Under the pieces are notes generated by a model, which saw nothing but the letters and a program-made list of their open reading frames with translations, made no database searches and was not told the origin of the DNA. Shown here piece after piece: positions 33,865 to 42,615 of a stretch of 64,000 bases of DNA. Each line of letters opens with the position of its first letter. The first letter of the stretch is position 1. Source of the stretch: Xenophilus arseniciresistens (GTDB lineage Bacteria; Pseudomonadota; Gammaproteobacteria; Burkholderiales; Burkholderiaceae_C); assembly GCF_028023875.1 (NCBI RefSeq), contig NZ_JAQIPB010000002.1:434001-498000 (forward strand), in the 5' to 3' direction. Position numbers and translations under genes: made by a program.

Positions 33865-34332
33865 TCATGAAGAGGATGGCGCTGGCGCGCCGCTCAGCGC
33901 CTCTCGATGGCACCAGTCGCCACCCGATATGCGGGGCGCGTGGCGCACGCGCTCGGCCTGGATCTCATAGGCCAGGCAGTTCAGTGGCTGGCCACCGGCT
34001 GCGCCAAAGACCAGCACCTCGCGCCGCAGGTACTCGCCCTGGCCGTCCGCACGCACGTCTTCCAGCTGATCCAGCAGCGCCTCCACATCCGCGGTCACGC
34101 GGTAGATCTCGCCTCGGATGCGGTCGCAAGACCCCGCCTCGGCCTCCAGATGCCCGCAAGGGTCGGCAAAGCGCGCGCCCGGATAAGGCCCCAGGTCATA
34201 GAGCAGGCCTGCCGCCCAGCCCTCGCCCACCGGCTCCGGCGTGGGATTGAAGCGATGGATGTCGTTGCACTCGCCGCGTCGCAGCGTGCCATAGACGAAT
34301 ACAAGGCGAGACGGCGGCAGGCCTTCGGGCAT
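33865..34332 (-). CDS. Gamma-glutamylcyclotransferase-like (AIG2 fold) protein
   Basis: 155 aa. Starts MPEGLPPSRLVFVYGTLRRGECN; the YGTLRRG segment is the substrate-binding loop of the GGCT/AIG2 family. The acidic pair in LLDQLEDV supplies the candidate catalytic Glu. AAAAGGAG lies 9 bp before the ATG at 34332. Members cleave gamma-glutamyl amino acids to 5-oxoproline; bacterial ones are mostly uncharacterised. The C-terminus after about residue 130 is not conserved. Confidence 0.85.
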   Translation of the reverse strand: MPEGLPPSRLVFVYGTLRRGECNDIHRFNPTPEPVGEGWAAGLLYDLGPYPGARFADPCGHLEAEAGSCDRIRGEIYRVTADVEALLDQLEDVRADGQGEYLRREVLVFGAAGGQPLNCLAYEIQAERVRHAPRISGGDWCHREALSGAPAPSSS

Positions 34333-34383
34333 GATCCGCACTCCTTTTTCCAGACACACAGACCTCAGTCTATTGAGCGCGCC

Positions 34384-35343
34384 TTGAGCACCGCCCCACC
34401 CCCATCGCGCCTGGGCGCCTATGCATGCCTGGCCCTGAGCATGTCGCTGGTCGGCAGCTATGTGGCCCTGTCCAAACCGCTGGCGGCTGCCTTTCCGGTG
34501 CTGCTGCTGGCCTGGCTGCGCTTTGGCATCGCCGCGCTGGCCATGCCGCACTGGCTGCGGCGCCCCGCGGACGAGCCGCCGATGAGCCGGCGCACGCGCG
34601 GGCTGGTGTTCCTCGAATCCTTTCTGGGCAATTTCCTGTTCTCGATCTGCATGATCTTCGGCGTCAGCCTGACCAGCGCGGTGTCGGCGGGCGTGATCAT
34701 GGCGGCCATCCCGGCCGTGGTGGCGGTGGCGAGCTGGCTGTTCCTGCGCGAGCGCATCACGCCGCGCGTGGGGGCGGCCATCGCGTGCGCGGCTGGCGGC
34801 ATCGGCCTGCTCGCACTGGCGCCCGGCGCAAGCACCCATGGCGCAGCAGCGCAAGGCGGCGACAACGCTTCCCTGGCCTGGCTGGGCAACCTGCTGGTCT
34901 TTGGCGCCGTGCTTTGCGAAGCCGCCTACGCCGTCATCGGCAAGTCGCTCACCGGCAAGCTCGGGCCGCGCCGCATCTGCGCGCTCATCAACCTGTGGGG
35001 CTTCGCGCTGTCCACGCCCTTCGGCCTGTGGCTGGCCTGGCGCTTCGATTTCGGCAGCGTCCACATCGGCCACTGGGCCCTGCTCGTGGCCTATGCGATG
35101 GCAGCCAGCATCTGGACGGTCTGGCTCTGGATGACCGGGCTGCGCAGCGTACCGGCCGCACAGGCGGGCGTGTTCACGGTGATGCTGCCGGTCAGCGCGG
35201 CGCTGGTGGGGGTGCTGGTGCTGGGCGAAAGCCTCAACCCGCTGCAGTTGCTGGCCTTTGCGCTGGCCCTTTCGGGCGTGCTGCTGGCCACCTGGCCGGG
35301 CCGCAAACCGGTACCCCAGGCGGCACCGGGCCACCCGCATTGA
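34384..35343 (+). CDS. EamA/DMT-family transporter
   Basis: Ten hydrophobic helices in two EamA repeats (first about residues 12-145, second about 160-305), ending in a Pro-rich cytoplasmic tail. The first ATG with the right frame (34441) cuts helix 1 (AYACLALSMSLVGSYVAL), so a TTG at 34384 is taken as start, giving 319 aa; this is uncertain. It is probably an exporter of metabolites or amino acids. Divergent from the cyclotransferase-like gene with about 50 bp between them. Confidence 0.8.
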   Translation: MSTAPPPSRLGAYACLALSMSLVGSYVALSKPLAAAFPVLLLAWLRFGIAALAMPHWLRRPADEPPMSRRTRGLVFLESFLGNFLFSICMIFGVSLTSAVSAGVIMAAIPAVVAVASWLFLRERITPRVGAAIACAAGGIGLLALAPGASTHGAAAQGGDNASLAWLGNLLVFGAVLCEAAYAVIGKSLTGKLGPRRICALINLWGFALSTPFGLWLAWRFDFGSVHIGHWALLVAYAMAASIWTVWLWMTGLRSVPAAQAGVFTVMLPVSAALVGVLVLGESLNPLQLLAFALALSGVLLATWPGRKPVPQAAPGHPH

Positions 35344-35536
35344 GCAACTGCGCGGCTGGCTGCGCCGCGGTCTGCGCGCGAACCGGTCATCAACAGGTCA
35401 CGCCCGTGCGCATCACCTCTGAAAAAAAGCAACAACTCCCAATGAAAAATGCGTTCGCGCCCTTGGTAAGCGCTGCGGTTCTCCTTTAGCATCCGCCTTG
35501 CCAATGGAGACGGCGTTTTTCCTGCGTTTTCATTGG

Positions 35537-35548
35537 TAGAACGTTCTA
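35537..35548. promoter_or_regulatory. Palindrome upstream of the SWIB gene
   Basis: TAGAACGTTCTA is a perfect 12-bp palindrome, nearly extended by TTGG and CCAA on its two sides. It lies 22 bp before the SWIB start codon, after a CCAATG...CATTGG repeat (from 35502). It could be an operator or the foot of an mRNA hairpin. The remaining 35344-35500 region shows nothing I can identify. Confidence 0.4.
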
Positions 35549-35570
35549 TCCAAATCACAAGGAATCAACC

Positions 35571-35948
35571 ATGGCAACTGCAAAGAAAGCTCCGGCGAAG
35601 AAGGCGCCGGCCAAGAAGGCGGCGGCACCTGCCAAGAAGGCAGCCGCTCCGGCAAAGAAGGCGGCAGCGCCGGCCAAGAAGGCCGCCCCCGCCAAGAAGC
35701 GCACGCCCAACCCCGCGTTCATGAAGGCCCTGACCCCCAGCCCCGCACTGGCTGCCGTGGTCGGCACCACGCCGCTGCCCCGCACGGCCATCGTGAGCAA
35801 GCTGTGGGACTACATCAAGAAGCACGACCTGCAGGACAAGGCCAACAAGCGCAACATCAACGCCGACGCCAAGCTGAAGGAAATCTTCGGCAAGCCGCAG
35901 GTCTCGATGTTCGAACTCGCCGCCCTGATCGGCAAGCACGTCAAGTAA
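35571..35948 (+). CDS. SWIB/MDM2-domain protein with histone H1-like Lys/Ala/Pro tail
   Basis: 125 aa. Residues 1-43 are repeats of A-P-A-K-K-A, like bacterial histone H1 (HctB/BpH1). Residues about 48-125 are a SWIB/MDM2 domain: PLPRTAIVSKLWDYIKKHDLQDKANKRNINADAKLKEIFG. Such proteins occur in Chlamydia and betaproteobacteria and are thought to act on the nucleoid. ACAAGGAATCAACC before the ATG is a good ribosome-binding site. Monocistronic: a strong terminator follows. Confidence 0.92.
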   Translation: MATAKKAPAKKAPAKKAAAPAKKAAAPAKKAAAPAKKAAPAKKRTPNPAFMKALTPSPALAAVVGTTPLPRTAIVSKLWDYIKKHDLQDKANKRNINADAKLKEIFGKPQVSMFELAALIGKHVK

Positions 35949-35973
35949 GCCATTCCCTGGCGCTTGCGAACAG

Positions 35974-36004
35974 AAGGCCGGTGCCCTGCACCGGCCTTTT
36001 TCTT
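35974..36004 (+). terminator. Intrinsic terminator of the SWIB gene
   Basis: AAGGCCGGTGC-CCT-GCACCGGCCTT, an 11-bp perfect stem with a 3-nt loop, followed by TTTTTCTTTCTT. It begins 26 bp after the stop codon. The TPP enzyme gene converges from the other side (stop at 36027). Confidence 0.92.
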
Positions 36005-36026
36005 TCTTGCCTGTTTTCCCGAGCGA

Positions 36027-37739
36027 TCAGGCCTGCACGCCTTCGGAAGCCTGCCTGGCCTGCGCCGCCATGCGGATGGCCGAGAGCGTGCCGCGCGTGC
36101 TGATCACTTCGGCATCGAGCGGGATTTCGATCAGCGTGCCCGTGTCGGCCGCCAGCGCGCGCAGCAATGCGGCCTCGAACTGCGAGGTCTCGAGCACCTG
36201 TGCGGCCGCATAGCCATAGGCGCGTGCCAGCGCGCAGAAGTCCGGGTTGCGCAAGGCCGTGCCGCTCACGCGCGCCGGATGCTCGCGCTCCTGGTGCATG
36301 CGGATGGTGCCGTACATGCCGTTGTTGAGCAGCACGATGATGCTCTTGCCGCCGTGCTGAACGGCGGTGGCCAGCTCCTGGCCGTTCATGAGGAAGTCGC
36401 CGTCGCCGGCCATCGTCAGCGCCACGCGGCCCGTGAGCAGGTTGGCGGCGATGCCCGCCGGCACGCCATAGCCCATGGCGCCCGCGGTGGGCGCCAGTTG
36501 CGTCTTGTGGCCCTTGGCCAGGCCGTGGTGCCTGAAGAAGCGATGCACCCAGCTTGCGAAGTTGCCCGCTCCGTTGGTCAGCACGGCATCTGCGGGCAGG
36601 TGCCGCTGCAGGCAGGCCACGATGGCCGGCATGTCGATGGGCCCGGGCAGCGCCTGCGGCTGCAGGTTGGCCTCGTAGTCGGCATGCACGGCCGCCGCCC
36701 AGCCGGACCAGGGCAGCTCGGGCGGCGCGCTGAGCACCTCCAGCGCACGCGCCGCGGCATTCATGGTGGTGTTGAAGACCAGGTCGGCCTGGTAGACGCG
36801 GTTGAGCTCTTCCGCGCTGGCATGGAAATGCACCAGCTTTTGTGCAGGTCGAGGCGCGCGCAGAAGCTCATAGCCGCCGGTGGTCATCTCGCCCAGGCGC
36901 GGGCCGATGGCTAGGATCAGGTCGGCCTCCTTCACGCGCGCGGCCAGACGGGGGTTGATGCCGATGCCCACGTCGCCGGCGTACAGCGGGTGGTGGTTGT
37001 CGAAGGTATCTTGAAAGCGGAAGGCGTTGCCCACGGGCAGTTGCCAGTTCTCGGCAAAGCGCTGCAGGGCCTGGGCCGCCTGCGGGGTCCAGCCTCCACC
37101 ACCCGCAATGACCAGAGGACGCTGGGAAGCCAGCAGCATCTGGCGCAGCTCGCGCAGCCCACCCGGGTCGGCCCAGGCCAGCGCCGGCTCCACACGCGGC
37201 AGCGGCGCGGCCTGCACGGGCGTGCGCAGCATGTCCTCGGGCAGCACCAGCACCACGGGGCCGGGCCGTCCGTTCATCGCGGTGGCGAAGGCGCGTGCCA
37301 CGTACTCGGGCAGGCGCTGCGGATCGTCCACCCGCTCCACGCGCTTGGCGAAGCCCTTGGTGCTGGGGCCGAAGAAGCTGGCGTAGTCCACCTCCTGGAA
37401 GGCCTCGCGGTCACGGTAGTCGCCGCCCACGTCCCCCACCAGCAGCACCATCGGCGTGGAATCCTGGAAGGCCGTGTGCACGCCGATGGAGGCATTGGTG
37501 GCACCCGGACCGCGGGTGACGAAGCACACGCCCGGTCGGCCCGTGAGCTTGCCCTGGGCCTCGGCCATGAAGGCGGCCCCGCCCTCCTGCCGGCAGATCA
37601 CGAAGCGGATGCGCCCCTCGTGCTGATGAAAGCCATCGAGCGCGGCGAGATAGCTTTCGCCCGGCACCCCGAACACATGGCTGACGCCCTGCGCCACAAG
37701 ACAATCGACGAGAAGGTGACCGGCAAGCAAAGGCGTCAT
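36027..37739 (-). CDS. Thiamine pyrophosphate-dependent enzyme, acetolactate synthase-like
   Basis: 570 aa. Three-domain TPP fold: N-terminal domain with the activating Glu in GVPGESYLAALDG, central NAD/FAD-type domain, and C-terminal TPP signature GDGDFLMNGQELATAVQHGGKSIIVLLNN. It decarboxylates a 2-oxo acid; the true product is unknown and it lacks the context of ilv genes. Start chosen at ATG 37739 (MTPLLAGHLLVDCL). Divergent from TetR with a 20-bp palindrome between them (37801), so it is a likely member of that regulon. Confidence 0.9.
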   Translation of the reverse strand: MTPLLAGHLLVDCLVAQGVSHVFGVPGESYLAALDGFHQHEGRIRFVICRQEGGAAFMAEAQGKLTGRPGVCFVTRGPGATNASIGVHTAFQDSTPMVLLVGDVGGDYRDREAFQEVDYASFFGPSTKGFAKRVERVDDPQRLPEYVARAFATAMNGRPGPVVLVLPEDMLRTPVQAAPLPRVEPALAWADPGGLRELRQMLLASQRPLVIAGGGGWTPQAAQALQRFAENWQLPVGNAFRFQDTFDNHHPLYAGDVGIGINPRLAARVKEADLILAIGPRLGEMTTGGYELLRAPRPAQKLVHFHASAEELNRVYQADLVFNTTMNAAARALEVLSAPPELPWSGWAAAVHADYEANLQPQALPGPIDMPAIVACLQRHLPADAVLTNGAGNFASWVHRFFRHHGLAKGHKTQLAPTAGAMGYGVPAGIAANLLTGRVALTMAGDGDFLMNGQELATAVQHGGKSIIVLLNNGMYGTIRMHQEREHPARVSGTALRNPDFCALARAYGYAAAQVLETSQFEAALLRALAADTGTLIEIPLDAEVISTRGTLSAIRMAAQARQASEGVQA

Positions 37740-37800
37740 GATGAGTCGGAGGCTGAACAAGCGTGGGACGATTATGTGCAGCCCGGTTGCGACCCCCGAT

Positions 37801-37820
37801 AATTAACCATATAGTGAATT
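37801..37820. promoter_or_regulatory. TetR operator site 1 (divergent TPP enzyme / tetR)
   Basis: AATTAAC-CATATA-GTGAATT: arms of seven with one mismatch. It lies 8 bp before the tetR ATG and 61 bp before the TPP enzyme start. Closely similar sequences occur at 38517, 44039 and 44210. Confidence 0.7.
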
Positions 37821-37828
37821 AAAACAAG

Positions 37829-38476
37829 ATGAGCGCGAACCCCTCCAGCCCGGAAACCCGCCTGCGCGATGCCGAGCGCTCGCAGGCAGCCATCCTGCTC
37901 GCAGCCCGCGACGAGTTCGCCGGCCACGGGCTGGCGGGCGCGCGCGTGGACCGGATCGCCGAGCGCGCACAGGTCAACAAGCGGCTGATCTACTACTACT
38001 TCAACAGCAAGGACGACCTGTTCCTGGCGGTGCTCGAGCAGGCCTATGCCGACATCCGCGCGGCCGAGCGCGAACTCCACCTGACCGACATGCCGCCGGC
38101 CCAGGCCATCCGGCGCCTGACCGAGTTCACCTGGGAGTACTACCTCGCGCACCCCGAGTTCCTGACCCTGCTCAACAGCGAGAACCTGCACCAGGGGCGG
38201 CATCTGGCCCAGTCCTCGCGTGCGCGCGAGATGAATTCGCCGCTGATCGCCACGCTGGCGCAGATCCTCGAGCGCGGGCGCGCCGAAGGGCTCTTTCGCG
38301 GCGGCATCGACCCGGTGCAGCTGTACGTGTCGATCGCCGGCATGGCCTACTTCTACCTGTCCAACAACCACACGCTGTCGGCCATCTTCGGCCGCAGCCT
38401 CATGACCCCCAAGGCGCAGCACGAGCGCATCTCGCACATGTGCGACGTGATCCTGGGGTATGTCCTGAAAGGCTGA
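37829..38476 (+). CDS. TetR/AcrR-family transcriptional regulator
   Basis: 215 aa. Helix-turn-helix at about 20-62 (ILLAARDEFAGHGLAGARVDRIAERAQVNKRLIYYYFNSKDDL), followed by the helical ligand domain. It lies immediately upstream of the tctCBA operon and divergent from the TPP enzyme. The palindromes on both sides of the gene and at 44039/44210 make it the obvious candidate regulator of the whole 36027-48570 region. Confidence 0.93.
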   Translation: MSANPSSPETRLRDAERSQAAILLAARDEFAGHGLAGARVDRIAERAQVNKRLIYYYFNSKDDLFLAVLEQAYADIRAAERELHLTDMPPAQAIRRLTEFTWEYYLAHPEFLTLLNSENLHQGRHLAQSSRAREMNSPLIATLAQILERGRAEGLFRGGIDPVQLYVSIAGMAYFYLSNNHTLSAIFGRSLMTPKAQHERISHMCDVILGYVLKG

Positions 38477-38516
38477 GCGTCTCCATGCGTTGACGACGCC
38501 GGGCGGAGGGCGCCAA

Positions 38517-38536
38517 AATTAACTCAACAGTTAATT
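38517..38536. promoter_or_regulatory. TetR operator site 2 (upstream of tctC)
   Basis: AATTAAC-TCAACA-GTTAATT: a perfect inverted repeat with seven-base arms and a six-base centre, 20 bp before the tctC start codon. Same design as sites 1, 3 and 4. Confidence 0.8.
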
Positions 38537-38556
38537 ACAACAGCCAGAGACACTGT

Positions 38557-39573
38557 ATGAGCAAGCCTTCCCCCGCGGGCCTCGCCCGCCGCGCCGCCGT
38601 TCTGACGGCGCTGACCCTGGCCACCACCTGCGTGTTCGCGCAATGGAAGCCGACCCGCCCCATCAACCTGATCGTGCCCTGGGCCGCCGGCGGCTCCACC
38701 GATCAGGTCACGCGCGTGGCGGCACTGGAGATGGAAAAGGCGCTGGGCCAGACCATCGTGATCGTCAATCAGCCCGGCGCCTCGGGCGCCATCGGCACCA
38801 AGAGCGCGCTTGATGCGGCCAAGGACGGCTATACCTGGACGGCCGGTGCCGCGCAGGATCTGGGGGCCTACGAGACCCTGGGCAGCCTGAAGACCCGCAT
38901 GCAGGACTGGCATCTGTTCCTCTCGGTCGCCAACATCCAGGTCATCGGCGTGAACCCCTCCTCGCCCTACAAGGACGCGAAGGATCTGATCGAAGCGATG
39001 AAGGCCAAGCCGGGCAAGATCACAGTCGCCACCGCCGGCGTGACATCGGCGGGCCACAACGCGATGGACTTCATCTCCAAGGCCACGGGGGTGAAGTACC
39101 GCGAGGTGTCCTATGACGGCGGCAACCCCGCCGTGGTGGCCACTGTGTCTGGCGAAACCGAAGTCACCACACAGCTGGCCGTCGAGCAGGCCGACATGAT
39201 CCGCGGCAAGCGCCTGCGCGCATTGGCCACGGTGAGCGACAAGCCGCTGGAGCTCGAAGGCTACGGCACCATTCCTGCGCTCTCGGCCCAGGTGCCGGGC
39301 TTCAGCGCACCGCCCAACTATTTCGGCATCTTCATCCCCAAGGGTGTGCCGGACGACGTGGTCAAGACCGTCACGAAGATCTGGGACGAGCAGATCACCA
39401 AGAGCGAGGCGCTGATGAAGTACGCGCGCCAGCGCGGCGCGTTGTTCAGCCCGCTGTCGGGCGAGGCCGCGCAACAGGCCGTCAAGCCAGCCGTGCAGGC
39501 CAATGCCTGGAACCTGTTCGCGGCTGGCAAGGCGAAGGTGTCGCCGGACACGGTCGGCATTCCCAAGCCCTGA
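38557..39573 (+). CDS. tctC: Tripartite tricarboxylate transporter substrate-binding protein
   Basis: 338 aa. The signal peptide ends near TTCVFAQWKPTRPINLIVPW; mature motifs WAAGGSTDQVTRVAALEME and AKDGYTWTAG are typical though somewhat divergent. Unlike the other Bug proteins here, it is followed by genes for the TctB and TctA membrane subunits, so it is a real transporter component. A TetR-type palindrome lies just upstream. Confidence 0.93.
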   Translation: MSKPSPAGLARRAAVLTALTLATTCVFAQWKPTRPINLIVPWAAGGSTDQVTRVAALEMEKALGQTIVIVNQPGASGAIGTKSALDAAKDGYTWTAGAAQDLGAYETLGSLKTRMQDWHLFLSVANIQVIGVNPSSPYKDAKDLIEAMKAKPGKITVATAGVTSAGHNAMDFISKATGVKYREVSYDGGNPAVVATVSGETEVTTQLAVEQADMIRGKRLRALATVSDKPLELEGYGTIPALSAQVPGFSAPPNYFGIFIPKGVPDDVVKTVTKIWDEQITKSEALMKYARQRGALFSPLSGEAAQQAVKPAVQANAWNLFAAGKAKVSPDTVGIPKP

Positions 39574-39601
39574 GATGGGTTCGCCTGCCAGGGACGCCGA
39601 C

Positions 39602-40165
39602 ATGAGTTCGCCAATCGGCGCGCAAGCGCAGTCCGCCGAGCAAGGCGGTGCCGATGAAGCCGCACACCCCCGTTCCGACTTCAAGGACGCCATCGGCTGG
39701 ATGCTGCTGGGCGTGGTGACGCTGGTGGGCGCGCTGCGCATGGACCGGCTCGAAAGCCAGGACATCAACCCCTACACCGTGCCCGGCCTGCTGCCGGGCC
39801 TGCTGGGCATCGGGTTGATGCTGCTGGGCGCGCTGATGGCCGTTCGCAGCCTTCGCAGGGGCGCGCTGACTGCGGCCCTGCCGGCCGCCTCGCCGTTGCT
39901 GGCACAACAGCGCCGGCGCGTGGCCGTGGCCATCGCCATGTGCGTGGGCTACTCGGTGGTCCTGGTGGGGCATGGCCTGCCCTTCTGGCTGGCCTCTGCC
40001 GTCTACATCAGCGCCTCCATCCTGATCTTCCAGCGCATGAGCCAGGAACCGGCCGAGCGCCGACTGGACCTGCGCAGCGGACTCAAGGCGCTGGTGATCG
40101 GCGTTGGCATGTCCGTGATCGTCTGGCTGGTCTTCGAACAGGTCTTCCTGGTCCGGCTGCCCTGA
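39602..40165 (+). CDS. tctB: Tripartite tricarboxylate transporter small membrane subunit
   Basis: 187 aa with four to five hydrophobic helices (FKDAIGWMLLGVVTLVGALRM, PGLLPGLLGIGLMLLGALMAV and two near the C-terminus). The ATG at 39602 follows CAGGGACGCC; an ATG at 39575, right after the tctC stop, is the alternative. It is the usual partner of TctA, encoded 59 bp downstream. Confidence 0.9.
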   Translation: MSSPIGAQAQSAEQGGADEAAHPRSDFKDAIGWMLLGVVTLVGALRMDRLESQDINPYTVPGLLPGLLGIGLMLLGALMAVRSLRRGALTAALPAASPLLAQQRRRVAVAIAMCVGYSVVLVGHGLPFWLASAVYISASILIFQRMSQEPAERRLDLRSGLKALVIGVGMSVIVWLVFEQVFLVRLP

Positions 40166-40224
40166 CAGAGCCCCGCATCCCGTCCTCTTGCGCCCGAGCG
40201 GGCCTTCTCTCTCAAGGTTGATCC

Positions 40225-41766
40225 ATGTTGCAAGGACTGTCCGACCTCGGCCAAGCCTATCTGAGCTTCCTCAATCCCATGACCTTGCTGTACGGCCTCG
40301 GCGGCGCGTTCGTGGGCATCGTGATGGGCATTCTTCCGGGCCTTTCGGCCACGCTGGCCATTGCCCTGCTGACCACGCTGACCATCAAGCTCAGCCCCAA
40401 CGACGCCATCCTGGTGCTGATCTGCTCCTACGTGGGCGCGCTGTATGGCGGCTCGCGCACGGCCATCCTGCTGAACATCCCGGGCACCGCCGCCAACGCA
40501 GCCTCGTGCGCTGACGGCCACGCACTGGCCCTGAAAGGCCAGGCCGGTCGCGCCATCGGCATCGCCACCAGCGGCGCCTTCGTCAGCACGCTGATCGGCG
40601 TGGTCTGCCTGGCACTTTTCACGCCCATGCTGGCCGAGGTGGCGCTGAAGTTCGGCGCATTCGAGTTCTTCTGGCTGGCCCTGTTCGGCGTGACCATGTC
40701 GGGCAGCATCGTGGGCAGCGATCCGATCAAGGGCTGGCTGATGGGGCTGCTGGGCCTGCTGCTTGCGCAGGTGGGCCAGGAAAGCCTGTATGCCTACGAC
40801 CGCTTCACCTTCGGCTGGGACGAACTCTCCGGTGGCATCGGCCTCATCCCGGCACTGGTCGGCGCCTTCGGGCTGGCGGAAGTGCTGACCACGCTGGCCG
40901 ACCCCATCGAACGCAAGATCGCCGACCTCAAGGACTCCGTGCTGCCGCGCTGGCGCGAAGTGATCCAGTACCGCTGGACCGTGCTGCGCTCGGGGATCAT
41001 CGGTGTCGCCACGGGCCTGCTGCCCGGCGTGGGCGAAGATGCCGGCGCCTGGATGTCCTATGCATCGGCCAAGGCGCTGAGCAAGAACAAGGAAGAGTTC
41101 GGCAAGGGCTCCATCGACGGACTGATGGCCGCCGAGACAGGCGACATGTCCTCCATTCCTGGCCACATCATTCCTTCGCTGGCGCTGGGCATTCCGGGCT
41201 CGGCCCCCTCGGCCGTGCTGATGGCCGCCATGATCATCCACGGCGTGCAGCCGGGCCCGATGCTCATGATCGACAACCCGCAGTTCATCTACCACGTGGT
41301 GGCCATGACCACGCTGGCCTCCGTCACCATCCTGCTGTTCGGCCTGTTCGGCGTGCGGCCGCTGCTGCAGGTGCTGAAGATCCGCCGCGGCATCCTGATG
41401 CCGATCGTCTTCGTGCTGTGCACGGTGGGCGCCTTCGCCACGGCTTCGCGCCTGTTCGATGTGTACGTGATGCTCGCGATCGGCATCGGCGCCTTCTTCC
41501 TGCGGCGGCGCGGCTACGAGATGGCGCCCCTGGTCCTGGGCCTGGTGCTGGGCCACCTGCTGGACAAGAGCCTGCGCCGCGGCCTGGTGCTCTCGGACGG
41601 CAGCCTGCTGCCCTTCATCACGCGGCCCATCTGCATCGTGTTCGCGGTGGTCACGGTCTTCACCATCCTGATGTACGTGCCGGCCTTCAAGGCGGCCGTG
41701 AAGGCTGCCGTCGCTGCCGTCGGTAACCGGCTGGCCACGCTGCTCGGACGCAAGGCCGGCGCATGA
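40225..41766 (+). CDS. tctA: Tripartite tricarboxylate transporter large membrane subunit
   Basis: 513 aa, about twelve helices. Family motifs GILPGLSATLAIALL and LYGGSRTAILLNIPGTAANAA (first repeat) and TGLLPGVGEDAGAWMSYASAK (second repeat) are present. With TctB it forms the proton/sodium-driven carrier fed by TctC. Its stop overlaps the next gene by ATGA, so the transporter and the first enzyme are translationally coupled. Confidence 0.95.
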   Translation: MLQGLSDLGQAYLSFLNPMTLLYGLGGAFVGIVMGILPGLSATLAIALLTTLTIKLSPNDAILVLICSYVGALYGGSRTAILLNIPGTAANAASCADGHALALKGQAGRAIGIATSGAFVSTLIGVVCLALFTPMLAEVALKFGAFEFFWLALFGVTMSGSIVGSDPIKGWLMGLLGLLLAQVGQESLYAYDRFTFGWDELSGGIGLIPALVGAFGLAEVLTTLADPIERKIADLKDSVLPRWREVIQYRWTVLRSGIIGVATGLLPGVGEDAGAWMSYASAKALSKNKEEFGKGSIDGLMAAETGDMSSIPGHIIPSLALGIPGSAPSAVLMAAMIIHGVQPGPMLMIDNPQFIYHVVAMTTLASVTILLFGLFGVRPLLQVLKIRRGILMPIVFVLCTVGAFATASRLFDVYVMLAIGIGAFFLRRRGYEMAPLVLGLVLGHLLDKSLRRGLVLSDGSLLPFITRPICIVFAVVTVFTILMYVPAFKAAVKAAVAAVGNRLATLLGRKAGA

Positions 41767-42596
41767 AGATCGGCCTGTGCAACGAGGTGCTGGCCAGCCT
41801 GCCGCTGGAGCGCCAGTGCGAAACGGCAGCCGCGCTGGGCTACGACGGCCTGGAGATCGCGCCCTTCACGCTGTCGGATGCGCCCGAGCGGATCGGCAGT
41901 GCGCAGGCGGCGCGCATCCGCGCCACCGTCGAATCCTTCGGCCTGGTCGTGACCGGCCTGCACTGGCTGCTGGTCAAGCCCGAGGGCCTGTCGCTCACCA
42001 GCCCCGACCCCGCCCTGCGGGAGCGCACGGTGCAGGTGATGGAGCGGCTGGTGGGGCTGTGCGCCGAACTGGGCGGCGCGGTGCTGGTGCACGGTTCGCC
42101 GCGCCAGCGCGCCATCGCCGAGGGCGACAGCCACGCCACCGCGCTCGCACGCCTGCAGGAAGGCCTGGCGCGCGCCGCGCGCGCGGCCGCGCGCGAGGGC
42201 GTCATCTACTGCATCGAACCGCTGTCGCCGCGCGAAACGCCGGTGATCAACACCCTCGCCGAGGGCGCGCAGATCGTGCGGGCGGTGAATGAGCCGGCGC
42301 TCAAGACCATGCTCGACTGCAGCGCCGCCGGCCTGAGCGAAGCGCAGGACGTGCCCGCCCTCATCGACCAGTGGCTGCCCACCGACCTCATCGGCCATGT
42401 GCAGCTCAACGACCCCAACCGGCGCGGCCCCGGCCAGGGCGCGATGCGCTTCGCGCCCATCCTGTCGGCGCTGCATCGCCACGGCTACGCCGGCGCCATC
42501 GGCGTCGAACCCTTCGACTACCTGCCCGACGGCCCCGGCTGCGCAGCCTTCGCGGCCGGCTACCTGCGCGGCCTGCGCGAAGCCCTCGGCTGCTGA
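41763..42596 (+). CDS. TIM-barrel sugar phosphate isomerase/epimerase family protein
   Basis: 277 aa. An AP endonuclease 2-like barrel: MKIGLCNEVLASLPLERQCETAAALGYDGLEIAP at the start and metal-site candidates Glu in YCIEPLSP, Asp in MLDCSA, His in IGHVQLND and Glu in IGVEPFDY. This is the pattern of hydroxypyruvate isomerase, IolE/IolI and related enzymes. It starts within the tctA stop (ATGA). It probably isomerises or dehydrates a keto-sugar-like acid imported by TctABC. Confidence 0.87.
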   Translation: MKIGLCNEVLASLPLERQCETAAALGYDGLEIAPFTLSDAPERIGSAQAARIRATVESFGLVVTGLHWLLVKPEGLSLTSPDPALRERTVQVMERLVGLCAELGGAVLVHGSPRQRAIAEGDSHATALARLQEGLARAARAAAREGVIYCIEPLSPRETPVINTLAEGAQIVRAVNEPALKTMLDCSAAGLSEAQDVPALIDQWLPTDLIGHVQLNDPNRRGPGQGAMRFAPILSALHRHGYAGAIGVEPFDYLPDGPGCAAFAAGYLRGLREALGC

Positions 42597-42615
42597 AGCA
42601 CGGCACAAGGCGCCC

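Noticed and set aside
36027-37739. Annotating the TPP enzyme as IlvB or as IolD.
   Set aside because: No ilvN/ilvC neighbours, and the length and motifs do not specifically match IolD; only the TPP family level is supported.
40003-41556. A 517-codon minus-strand frame rich in Gln and His opposite tctA and tctB.
   Set aside because: Composition typical of antisense frames in G+C-rich genes (His/Gln/Ala/Arg), no domain, and tctA on the other strand is certain.
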